Shown here: in pieces, positions 1 through 6,158 of the stretch
Layout: every line of letters starts with the position of its first letter
Position numbering within the stretch: position 1 is the first letter of the stretch
Assembly (NCBI GenBank): GCA_014239355.1
Contig: JAAZYZ010000028.1
Location: 1 to 8,459 of the forward strand
Reading direction: 5' to 3'
Source: Fidelibacterota bacterium
GTDB lineage: Bacteria > Marinisomatota > Marinisomatia > SCGC-AAA003-L08 > TMED6
Length of the DNA stretch: 8,459 bases
Notes under the pieces: generated by a model
Databases searched by the model: none
Seen by the model: the letters and a program-made list of their open reading frames with translations, nothing else
Told to the model about the DNA's origin: nothing
Position numbers and translations under genes: made by a program

Positions 1-1
1 G

Positions 2-163
2 ATTAGAATGGAAAAAAACCAAATACAATCCAAATCAAATAAGCTAAGAGAACAATTAAAAATAGAGACTGTAGATGAGGTTACACAAAACACCTTGCTA
101 TCAAAAATTAATGAACTTCAAAAACAAAAAAATGATTTAAAGATAAAATATGAAAATGTATAA
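2..163 (+). CDS. C-terminal end of a coiled-coil protein (5' truncated by window edge)
   Basis: An open frame enters at the left edge and ends at TAA 161-163, giving 53 visible residues. The segment is highly charged and rich in K, Q, N and E. L32, I36, L39, K43, L46, Y50 and V53 (fragment numbering) follow a 4-3 heptad spacing, so it should form a coiled coil. The frame is still open at base 2, so this is probably the tail of a longer protein. The ATG at 8 could in principle start a 51-residue protein, but I see no ribosome binding site because the upstream sequence is missing. The stop overlaps the start of the FN3 lipoprotein gene by 14 nt, so the two are probably co-transcribed and translationally coupled. 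No function can be assigned. Confidence 0.6.
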   Translation: MRMEKNQIQSKSNKLREQLKIETVDEVTQNTLLSKINELQKQKNDLKIKYENV

Positions 164-1154
164 ATACTGTGTAATCATTATACTATTATTATATGGATGT
201 AACAATCCAACTTCATCTGATATACCTGATGAATCCCCAGATGAAGATTTGATTCACTATCAAACTAATATATACGCAATAAATTCAGGCTTACATATTG
301 AACATGTAAATATAGACTGGGCTACCTATACAGAATCTGGTTTTATTGAATATAGACTTGCTAATCAAAACAATGAAAATATTATAACTTTAACTGATAT
401 AACAGAATCAAACTATCAAATTGATATGTTGGCTGCAGATTTTCAAAAAATATATTTAAATGTAGAAACAGAATTGAATGTAATTCAAGATTCAATTGAA
501 ATATTTACGCGAGATATAAAGCCAATTACTAATTTCTCTGCTATTGCAATTGTAGATGATTGGTCTACATTACTTGAATGGACCCCATCTAATGAAATTG
601 ATTCAATATTTTTAAATTACACTGTTTATCGTTTAAATAGCTTAGACTATAATCAATTTAATAATTTAGAAAGCTGTGATTGCGCAATAGCGGAATTGAT
701 TGATCAAAATGAAGCATCCTATATTGATGATGGGAATTTTAATTTAGGAGAAGAATATTTTTATGTAATTCAAACTAATACCATACAAGGGGATAATAGA
801 GGTAGTGTTATTAAAAGTAATTTATCTTCTATTAATTATTCATGTTCACCAACTATCAGTGAAAATCCTATGCCAAATGCATCGCAATCAGAATATAATA
901 AAATAACATTGAATTGGGCTCATAATTTAGATGAAACTGAATTTTATGAACTGCAAATATGGAGAAGTGAGTCATCAGATATTAATCCATTAAATAGAGC
1001 ATTATTAACTACTATAACAGATTATAATAAGACTGAATTTTCAGACTCTTATAATATTGGTGATGGGACTGGATGGTTTTATAAAATAAAATTAGTTGAT
1101 ATGCATGGTAATGAAGATACAAGTGATATAATTATAGGAAATAGCCATCCATGA
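150..1154 (+). CDS. Putative lipoprotein with three fibronectin type III-like domains
   Basis: This is a predicted lipid-anchored, extracytoplasmic 334-residue protein. Residues 1-17 form a lipoprotein signal peptide: lysines at 2 and 5, a hydrophobic core at 8-15, and lipobox L-Y-G-C with C17 as the lipidated residue. An acidic, Ser/Pro-rich linker follows to about residue 38. Three beta-rich segments then look FN3-like: about 39-120 (weakest), 124-227 (P-x-x-N start, LEW in strand B, Y-x-V-Y-R in strand C, YFYVIQT near the end) and 240-331 (ITLNW, YELQIWRS, WFYKIKLVD). No catalytic motif is visible, so binding or scaffolding is more likely than catalysis. C176, C178 and C232 could form disulfides. 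ATG 150 is taken as the start; ATG 156 in the same frame is equally possible because neither has a strong Shine-Dalgarno. The gene ends in an ATGA overlap with the LamG lipoprotein gene, implying coupled translation. The ligand is unknown. Confidence 0.85.
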   Translation: MKMYKYCVIIILLLYGCNNPTSSDIPDESPDEDLIHYQTNIYAINSGLHIEHVNIDWATYTESGFIEYRLANQNNENIITLTDITESNYQIDMLAADFQKIYLNVETELNVIQDSIEIFTRDIKPITNFSAIAIVDDWSTLLEWTPSNEIDSIFLNYTVYRLNSLDYNQFNNLESCDCAIAELIDQNEASYIDDGNFNLGEEYFYVIQTNTIQGDNRGSVIKSNLSSINYSCSPTISENPMPNASQSEYNKITLNWAHNLDETEFYELQIWRSESSDINPLNRALLTTITDYNKTEFSDSYNIGDGTGWFYKIKLVDMHGNEDTSDIIIGNSHP

Positions 1155-1924
1155 TAAGAGCCTGTTTAATCCTTTTAATTAATTTATTTTTTATATCCTG
1201 TATTGATTTAATAACTGAAGAAGAATATTATGAATCCATCCATTTAAAACAAACCGGATGGTTAGATTTTTATGAAAATAGTGTAGAAGAAAATATACAA
1301 CTTGAAGAAAATTTTACTTTTCAGATTTGGTTTAGTGGACAAGAATTATCTGGATTAGAAGCTCCATGCATATTAACTATTAATGATGAAACATGGAATT
1401 TATCTATATATCGAAATCCAAGCATTAGTAATCTTATCACAATCTATATCAATGAAGAATTAATTAGTGAAATAGAAATAGAAAATATAGATTTAGATAA
1501 TGAAAATAATTTTTATTTATTATCAGCAGTTATAGATGAACAAAATATACTTATATACTTCAATGATTCTTTGATATTTCAAGATACCACAAATGAGACT
1601 ATCAATCCCACAATGATTGTTGGGGCCCAAAAAATTAATAATTCAATCTCTAATTTATGGTATGGTTATATAGATGAAATACGCTTATGGGATGAAGCAT
1701 TAGCAGATTCAGTTATTAATTTTCATAATCAGTACAAATATAAAGTATCATCATCATATGATGATGATTATTTAGATGCATTGATTGGACTATGGGATTT
1801 TAAAATAAATACAATAGGTGATTCTCCAAGTAATACCTTTCAAGATGTCAATGAACACAATACATATACCATTATATATAATTTAGGAACAACCTCTAGC
1901 GAACTTTCAACAAATGGACGATAA
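1151..1924 (+). CDS. Putative lipoprotein with LamG / concanavalin A-like domain
   Basis: This is a predicted lipoprotein of 257 residues. The signal peptide spans 1-17 with lipobox F-I-S-C (C17). Residues about 35-195 resemble the laminin-G-like jelly-roll family (LamG_3 type): FTFQIWF near 55-61, LLSAVIDEQNILIYFNDSLI near 123-142, and the diagnostic GYIDEIRLWDEAL at 172-184. Residues 209-240 (LIGLWDF, then GD, SN and DVNEHN) resemble the 'G-x-W-x-F...D.S.N.H' segment common beside such domains. The family usually binds carbohydrate or protein; no enzyme motif is seen. The start ATG 1151 overlaps the preceding stop (ATGA) and has AGGAA at 1136-1140, 10 nt upstream. An exact 22-bp palindrome at 1747-1768 encodes the S-S-S-Y-D-D-D stretch (200-206). 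The ABC exporter gene begins 2 nt after the stop, so the lipoprotein pair and exporter probably share an operon. Confidence 0.82.
   Translation: MIRACLILLINLFFISCIDLITEEEYYESIHLKQTGWLDFYENSVEENIQLEENFTFQIWFSGQELSGLEAPCILTINDETWNLSIYRNPSISNLITIYINEELISEIEIENIDLDNENNFYLLSAVIDEQNILIYFNDSLIFQDTTNETINPTMIVGAQKINNSISNLWYGYIDEIRLWDEALADSVINFHNQYKYKVSSSYDDDYLDALIGLWDFKINTIGDSPSNTFQDVNEHNTYTIIYNLGTTSSELSTNGR
1747..1768. repeat. Perfect 22-bp palindrome inside the LamG lipoprotein gene
   Basis: The sequence is three ATC triplets plus AT, followed immediately by AT plus three GAT triplets. It reads identically on both strands over 22 bases with no spacer. In RNA it could fold into a hairpin of about 9 bp with a 4-nt loop. 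It encodes Ser and Asp codons, so chance triplet use is a sufficient explanation; a binding-site or hairpin role is only a possibility. Confidence 0.7.
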
Positions 1925-1926
1925 TT

Positions 1927-3693
1927 TTGCAAAATTCAATTAGTACTTTTATTGCATTTTTTTCATATGCAAAGCCATGGAGAGGTAAAATTATATGGGC
2001 TAGTTTTTGCTCAATCACAAATAAAATATTTGATATTGCTCCTGAAATATTAATTGGTATTTATGTTGATCTAGTAGTACAAAGAGAACAAAGCTTCATT
2101 GCACAACTTGGTTTTGAATCAATTGAGTCTCAAATTACTCTCCTTGCTGCAGCTACATTTTTAATTTGGGCCTTTGAATCAATATTTGAATATCTTTATT
2201 CAGTAGGATGGAAAAATATAGCACAAGGAATTGAACATCATATTAGAATTGATTCATATTCACATGTGCAGAATCTTGATTTAGAATGGTATGAAAATCA
2301 AAAAACAGGAAATATAACTGCTATATTAAATGATGATGTAAATCAATTAGAGCGATTTTTAAATGGTGGTTTTAATGATATTCTACAAATTGTCGTTTCA
2401 ACAATAGCGATAGGGTGTGTATTTTTTTACATATCTCCACTGATTGCACTGTTTGCAATTTGCCCAATCCCAATTATATTATTTGTTGCATCACTATTTC
2501 AAAAAAAATTATCTCCTAAATATTTAGATGTAAGAAATGCGGCAGGTGATTTAAGTTCATCTATTTTTAATAATTTGCTTGGTATTATTACAATCAAAGG
2601 CTTTACAGCTGAACAATTTGAAACAAATAAAATCTTAAAAATGAGTAGTGACTACCAAACTAAAAATCAAGATGCAATTAGATTAAGTTCAGCATTTATA
2701 CCAATTGTACGAATGGGAGTTCTGACTGGTTTTATAGGTACCATGGTTATTGGAAGTGTTTATGCGCTAAAAGGAATCATTGCTGTAGGCTCATTTAGTG
2801 TATTAGTGTTTTTAACACAAAGATTCTTATGGCCATTTACTCGATTAGGTGAAACTATCGATTTATTTGAAAGATCAATGGCTTCAACCAAACGTATTCT
2901 AGAATTATTAAAAACAACCTGCAAAATCACAAACAAAGATGATGCTGTATTAATTAAAAATTTAGATAAAAATATTACATTTAAAAATGTTGATTTTAGC
3001 TATTCAGAAAAAGAAGTGTTTAAAAATCTAAATCTAGAAATTAAAAAAGAAAATTTTATTGGAATTGCTGGACAAACAGGTTCAGGTAAAAGCACGTTAA
3101 TTAAATTGTTATTTAGATTCTATGAGGTCAATGCAGGTCAAATTCAATTAGATAACTATAATATTAATAATATTCATTTAGAATCTCTAAGATCAAAAAT
3201 TGGTTTGGTCAATCAAGAAATTTTTTTATTTGATGGTACTATTAAGGAAAATATTGCTTATCCAAATTCTGAAATTGATGAAGCATTATTAATGGAGGTT
3301 GCTCAAAGTAGCCAATGCTTAGAATTTATTGAAAAACTAGATAATGGTTTTGATACTCTAATAGGAGAGAGAGGGCAAAGATTATCTGTAGGGCAAAAAC
3401 AAAGAATTGGAATTGCTAGAGCTTTGTATAAAAAACCTGAGATTTTAATATTTGATGAAGCTACTTCTTCAGTAGATAATGAAACAGAGTATTTAATTCA
3501 AAAAGCTTTAAAAGAAATATCTAAAAATTGCACAACTCTTGTAATTGCACACAGATTATCTACAATTAAAAACGCGAATAAAATTATCGTATTAGGTGAT
3601 TATAAAGTCTTGGAAGAAGGCACTCATGATGAACTTATATCAAATAATAATTTTTATAAACATCTTTGGGATATCCAAACTGGAAATAATTAA
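1927..3693 (+). CDS. ABC exporter, fused six-helix membrane domain and ATPase (MsbA/lipid or peptide exporter type)
   Basis: This is a full-length 588-residue half-transporter expected to work as an inner-membrane homodimer that pumps a substrate outward using ATP. The N-terminal half (about 1-330) is the exporter membrane domain, with hydrophobic spans near 21-50, 70-93, 150-170, 171-190, 257-281 and 284-303. The ATPase half is complete: A-loop Y359, Walker A GQTGSGKST (382-390), Q-loop Q430, signature LSVGQ (486-490), Walker B ILIFDE (506-511), D-loop SSVD (514-517) and H-loop H542. There is no N-terminal C39 peptidase domain, so it is not a leader-cleaving bacteriocin exporter. The start is TTG 1927, with GGA at 1916-1918 as a weak site; no ATG lies near the N-terminus. 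It starts 2 nt after the LamG lipoprotein stop, implying co-expression. The substrate cannot be read from sequence: lipid, glycolipid, drug or peptide are all possible. Confidence 0.95.
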   Translation: MQNSISTFIAFFSYAKPWRGKIIWASFCSITNKIFDIAPEILIGIYVDLVVQREQSFIAQLGFESIESQITLLAAATFLIWAFESIFEYLYSVGWKNIAQGIEHHIRIDSYSHVQNLDLEWYENQKTGNITAILNDDVNQLERFLNGGFNDILQIVVSTIAIGCVFFYISPLIALFAICPIPIILFVASLFQKKLSPKYLDVRNAAGDLSSSIFNNLLGIITIKGFTAEQFETNKILKMSSDYQTKNQDAIRLSSAFIPIVRMGVLTGFIGTMVIGSVYALKGIIAVGSFSVLVFLTQRFLWPFTRLGETIDLFERSMASTKRILELLKTTCKITNKDDAVLIKNLDKNITFKNVDFSYSEKEVFKNLNLEIKKENFIGIAGQTGSGKSTLIKLLFRFYEVNAGQIQLDNYNINNIHLESLRSKIGLVNQEIFLFDGTIKENIAYPNSEIDEALLMEVAQSSQCLEFIEKLDNGFDTLIGERGQRLSVGQKQRIGIARALYKKPEILIFDEATSSVDNETEYLIQKALKEISKNCTTLVIAHRLSTIKNANKIIVLGDYKVLEEGTHDELISNNNFYKHLWDIQTGNN

Positions 3694-3701
3694 ATTCTAT
3701 G

Positions 3702-3713
3702 TATATATATATA
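3702..3713. repeat. Short TA dinucleotide run
   Basis: Six TA units lie in the 46-nt gap between the ABC exporter gene and the tRNA. The run is probably simple AT-rich promoter-region sequence; no function is claimed. Confidence 0.6.
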
Positions 3714-3715
3714 AA

Positions 3716-3724
3716 TGATATAAA
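3716..3724 (+). promoter_or_regulatory. Possible extended -10 promoter for the tRNA
   Basis: TG-A-TATAAA lies 15 nt before the first tRNA base and matches an extended -10 element. No convincing -35 hexamer lies 16-18 nt upstream, where the sequence is mostly alternating TA. The tRNA could also be transcribed by read-through from the ABC exporter gene, because no terminator is seen between them. Confidence 0.35.
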
Positions 3725-3739
3725 TTTTGAACCCATTTC

Positions 3740-3813
<74 letters not shown>

Positions 3814-3814
3814 C

Positions 3815-3847
3815 AAAAAAAACCCTTCAATTATGAAGGGTTTTTTT
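3815..3847. terminator. Bidirectional intrinsic terminator between convergent genes
   Basis: Eight A residues (3815-3822), a 7-bp perfect stem CCCTTCA (3823-3829) / TGAAGGG (3834-3840), loop ATTA, then seven T residues (3841-3847). On the + strand it ends the tRNA transcript one base after the mature tRNA end. On the minus strand the A-tract becomes the U-tract, so it can also end the membrane protein/dehydratase transcript, whose stop codon is about 30 nt away. Confidence 0.93.
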
Positions 3848-3870
3848 ATTGAAAACTAAAATTTAATTTT

Positions 3871-4140
3871 TTATAAAGCTTCAATTGAAGTAGCAAGATT
3901 AATACACTTTGTAGTCACTCCGCCAAAATCATGAGAAGAAATTGAGATCTCTATTTTACAATACCCAACTTGTATATCAGGATGATGATTTAACTTTTCA
4001 GCTATAGGTGCAATTTTATTAATAAATTCGATACCCTCTAAATAGGCATCAAATTCAAAAGATTTGTATAATTTTTTATCTTGATAATTCCACCCATAAG
4101 TAGAAATAGATTTTTTAATTTCATCTGGATGAAGTAACAT
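3871..4140 (-). CDS. phhB: Pterin-4a-carbinolamine dehydratase (PCD/DCoH family)
   Basis: This is a small cytosolic enzyme of 89 residues, within the usual length for the family, that dehydrates 4a-hydroxytetrahydropterin so that tetrahydrobiopterin-type cofactors can be recycled. The family pattern E-x3-HHP-x5-Y-x9-H is met exactly by E48, H52-H53-P54, Y60 and H70, covering the three active-site histidines. The SHDFGGVT segment (69-76) is the usual 'TH..GG+T' region. The Asp that normally follows two or three residues later (as in K-D-F) is Cys79 here. ATG 4140 is used; no Shine-Dalgarno is visible. The gene starts 3 nt after the stop of the upstream membrane protein gene, so translation is probably coupled. 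No aromatic amino acid hydroxylase, the classical partner, lies in the window. Confidence 0.93.
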   Translation of the reverse strand: MLLHPDEIKKSISTYGWNYQDKKLYKSFEFDAYLEGIEFINKIAPIAEKLNHHPDIQVGYCKIEISISSHDFGGVTTKCINLATSIEAL

Positions 4141-4143
4141 AGT

Positions 4144-4722
4144 TTAAAATTTAGAATATTTTATATGCTCAACTTGAAGTGATTTAACTTCTTTTTGAAG
4201 CGCATAATAACCACCAAATAAAACAAAGCTAAACAACATATTACTAGCAAGTGTAGATCGGAAAAATGGAATAGCTGCTGTATAGCATGATAGTAAGCCA
4301 TCAAAAGTTAAAGGATATAAGGTGCCGCCTAGCCATACACCAAAATTAGATACTATAAAAAATACAATTCCAACAATTAATGAGCTTCCAAATACTTTTT
4401 TAATAGAAATAGTATTTTGAAATATTTTAAAACCAATCAATGCAATCAATAAATATGATAAATAATTAAAAGGAGAAGAAAAGAAAACAAATTCATTATG
4501 ATACTCAGCGTACCTTCCCCAATTATTAATATATAAATCACTCAGCCAAAGAGCGCCTATTGAGATCGCTATGGCTTGAAATTTATTTTTTAAATGTACT
4601 GAAGCAAATAAAATCATTGCAAATACAGGTACAAAATTATCGGTATGAGGTATTAATCTAGAAGCTGCAATTAAAATAATCACTACTGCAGAAAACCAGA
4701 TTTGTAATTTATTGTTTGTCAA
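4144..4722 (-). CDS. DUF6580-type integral membrane protein of unknown function
   Basis: This is a 192-residue inner-membrane protein with about five or six hydrophobic spans, near 8-21, 29-43, 48-60, 86-100, 109-130 and 158-176. I recognise it from family-like motifs: RLIPHTDNFVPV (22-33), SDLY (61-64), NFGVWLGGTLYP (126-137) and GLLSCYTAAIPFFRSTL (142-158). These match the conserved uncharacterised family I know as DUF6580. Small, compact membrane proteins of this shape resemble ECF-transporter substrate-binding (S) components, but that is my inference. The start is TTG at 4722-4720, chosen because AAAGGA on the minus strand (plus-strand 4731-4736) sits 8 nt before it and no ATG is available. 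It is the first gene of a two-gene unit with the pterin dehydratase, 3 nt apart. It is divergent from pyrC. Confidence 0.75.
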   Translation of the reverse strand: MTNNKLQIWFSAVVIILIAASRLIPHTDNFVPVFAMILFASVHLKNKFQAIAISIGALWLSDLYINNWGRYAEYHNEFVFFSSPFNYLSYLLIALIGFKIFQNTISIKKVFGSSLIVGIVFFIVSNFGVWLGGTLYPLTFDGLLSCYTAAIPFFRSTLASNMLFSFVLFGGYYALQKEVKSLQVEHIKYSKF

Positions 4723-4730
4723 TTCCTTAA

Positions 4731-4736
4731 TCCTTT
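4731..4736 (-). promoter_or_regulatory. Ribosome binding site supporting the TTG start of the membrane protein
   Basis: On the minus strand this reads AAAGGA and lies 8 nt before TTG 4722-4720. A second AAGGAA abuts the start too closely to be used well. With no ATG or GTG nearby, this site decides the start codon. Confidence 0.6.
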
Positions 4737-4742
4737 CAATCT

Positions 4743-4772
4743 TTGAAACAAAATTTAAACTTATTTTATAAT
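4743..4772 (+). promoter_or_regulatory. pyrC: Sigma70-like promoter for the pyrC-phosphatase operon
   Basis: TTGAAA (4743-4748) and TATAAT (4767-4772) are separated by 18 bp; five and six bases respectively match the consensus. Transcription would start near 4779, leaving a leader of about 60 nt before ATG 4839. The leader contains a weak hairpin (AGTA/TACT) and no recognisable riboswitch. The lineage may use a different -35/-7 consensus, so this rests on the match alone. Confidence 0.55.
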
Positions 4773-4838
4773 GAAAAGCAAATGAGTAATATTTAATACT
4801 TCATATTTTATTAATATAAATATAAATTCTGAGTGTAT

Positions 4839-6158
4839 ATGAATAATAAAACAATATTAATCAAAAATGGTCTAATAGTAAATTCTAAGGAAATTACACA
4901 AAAAGATATTTTTATTAATAATGGTCACATAGAAAAAATTTCTGATAATATAGATATGGAGTGTGACCAAACAATTGATGCCTCTGGATTATATGTAATG
5001 CCTGGAGGAATTGATCCTCAAGTACATTTTAGAGAGCCAGGGCTCACTCATAAAGAAACAATTGAAAGTGGTGCGCGAGCTGCTGTAGCAGGTGGTATTA
5101 CTACATTTTTTGAAATGCCAAATACAAAACCTGCGACTATTACAAAAGAACTATTAAATGAAAAATATGAAATTGCTAGAAAAACTAGCGTAGCTAATTA
5201 CAGCTTTTTCTTAGGTGCAACCCCTGATAATTTTACAGAAATTGAAAATATGAAAGGCAATTGTGGCTTAAAAATTTTCATGGGCAGTTCAACAGGTGAC
5301 CTGCTAGTAGATAGTGCTGACGCTCTTGATTCTATATTTAAAGTGTGCAACAAAATTATTGCTGTTCATGCTGAAGATGAAATGATTTTAAACCAGGCAG
5401 CAAAAACAGTTAATGGGACAAAATTTACTGATCATCCTGACATGCGTCCTGTTGAAGCAGCTGTGACTGCGACTCAAAAGGCAATAAATTGTGCTATAAA
5501 ATATAATAAAAGATTACATGTATTACATTTAAGCACAGCAGAAGAAGTTGAAATTTTAAGAAAATATAAATATACAAATCTGATTACTGCGGAAACAACT
5601 CCTCAGCATCTATTACTACATGCCCCGGATATATATAAAGAGATAGGAGCATTTGCTCAAATGAATCCTCCTATTAGAGAAAAATATCATCAAGATGAAT
5701 TATGGGAAGGTTTATTAGATGGTACAATTAATTGTATTGCAACTGACCATGCCCCGCATACGCTTGAAGAAAAAAAATTACCTTTTGGACAAGCACCAGC
5801 TGGTATGCCAGGAGTAGAAACATCATTACCATTGATGTTAAATCATAGCCATACATCTGATATAGATATAAAAAATATTGTTCAATGGATGTGTGAAAAT
5901 CCTGCAATCATTTATAAAATTAAAAATAAAGGATTTATTAAAGAAGGCTATGATGCAGACATAACCATAGTAGATATGAATAAAGAAAAAATTGTGTCAG
6001 GGGAAAATATGCAATCAAAATGTCGTTGGAGCGCTTTTGATGGGAAAAACCTTAAAGGATGGCCTATCATAACCATAGTAAATGGAAATATTGTATATGA
6101 AAATGAAACAATGAATAATCAATTTTTAGGCCAACAAGTTCAATTTGATGAATCCTAA
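4839..6158 (+). CDS. pyrC: Dihydroorotase, Bacteroidota-like form
   Basis: This cytosolic amidohydrolase interconverts carbamoyl-aspartate and dihydroorotate, the third step of de novo pyrimidine synthesis. Numbering from ATG 4839 (439 residues): the metal motif is DPQVHFREPG (59-68), followed by MPNT (93-96), the likely carbamylated lysine K145 in GLKIFMGSSTG, AVHAED with H177, VLHLSTA with H230 and ATDHAPHTLEEK with D303. The usual D-x-H-x-H reads D-x-Q-x-H (Q61, H63), which I know from the dihydroorotase form common in Bacteroidota, so it is probably a subgroup trait and not damage. The C-terminal 'GFIKEGYDADITIVD' fits the composite beta-sandwich of the family. GTG 4833 is an alternative start two codons upstream; ATG is preferred, with GAG at 4831-4833 as a poor ribosome site. 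It overlaps the next gene by 11 nt. Confidence 0.93.
   Translation: MNNKTILIKNGLIVNSKEITQKDIFINNGHIEKISDNIDMECDQTIDASGLYVMPGGIDPQVHFREPGLTHKETIESGARAAVAGGITTFFEMPNTKPATITKELLNEKYEIARKTSVANYSFFLGATPDNFTEIENMKGNCGLKIFMGSSTGDLLVDSADALDSIFKVCNKIIAVHAEDEMILNQAAKTVNGTKFTDHPDMRPVEAAVTATQKAINCAIKYNKRLHVLHLSTAEEVEILRKYKYTNLITAETTPQHLLLHAPDIYKEIGAFAQMNPPIREKYHQDELWEGLLDGTINCIATDHAPHTLEEKKLPFGQAPAGMPGVETSLPLMLNHSHTSDIDIKNIVQWMCENPAIIYKIKNKGFIKEGYDADITIVDMNKEKIVSGENMQSKCRWSAFDGKNLKGWPIITIVNGNIVYENETMNNQFLGQQVQFDES

Noticed and set aside
4771..4797. Tiny open frames in the pyrC leader (M-K-S-K and M-S-N-I) as possible leader peptides
   Set aside because: They have four codons each, no ribosome site, and no link to a pyrimidine-type attenuator; no terminator or anti-terminator pair is visible.
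4833..4838. GTG start for dihydroorotase two codons before the ATG
   Set aside because: It has no ribosome site of its own, while GAG at 4831-4833 is placed about right for ATG 4839. It adds only two residues and cannot be excluded.
4723..4838. A Pho box (phosphate regulon operator) before the pyrC-phosphatase operon
   Set aside because: I looked for paired CTGTCAT-like repeats and saw none, so phosphate control is not supported by the visible sequence.
6145..6147. TTG as the start of the PhoX-like gene
   Set aside because: An ATG follows immediately at 6148 and is the more likely start.
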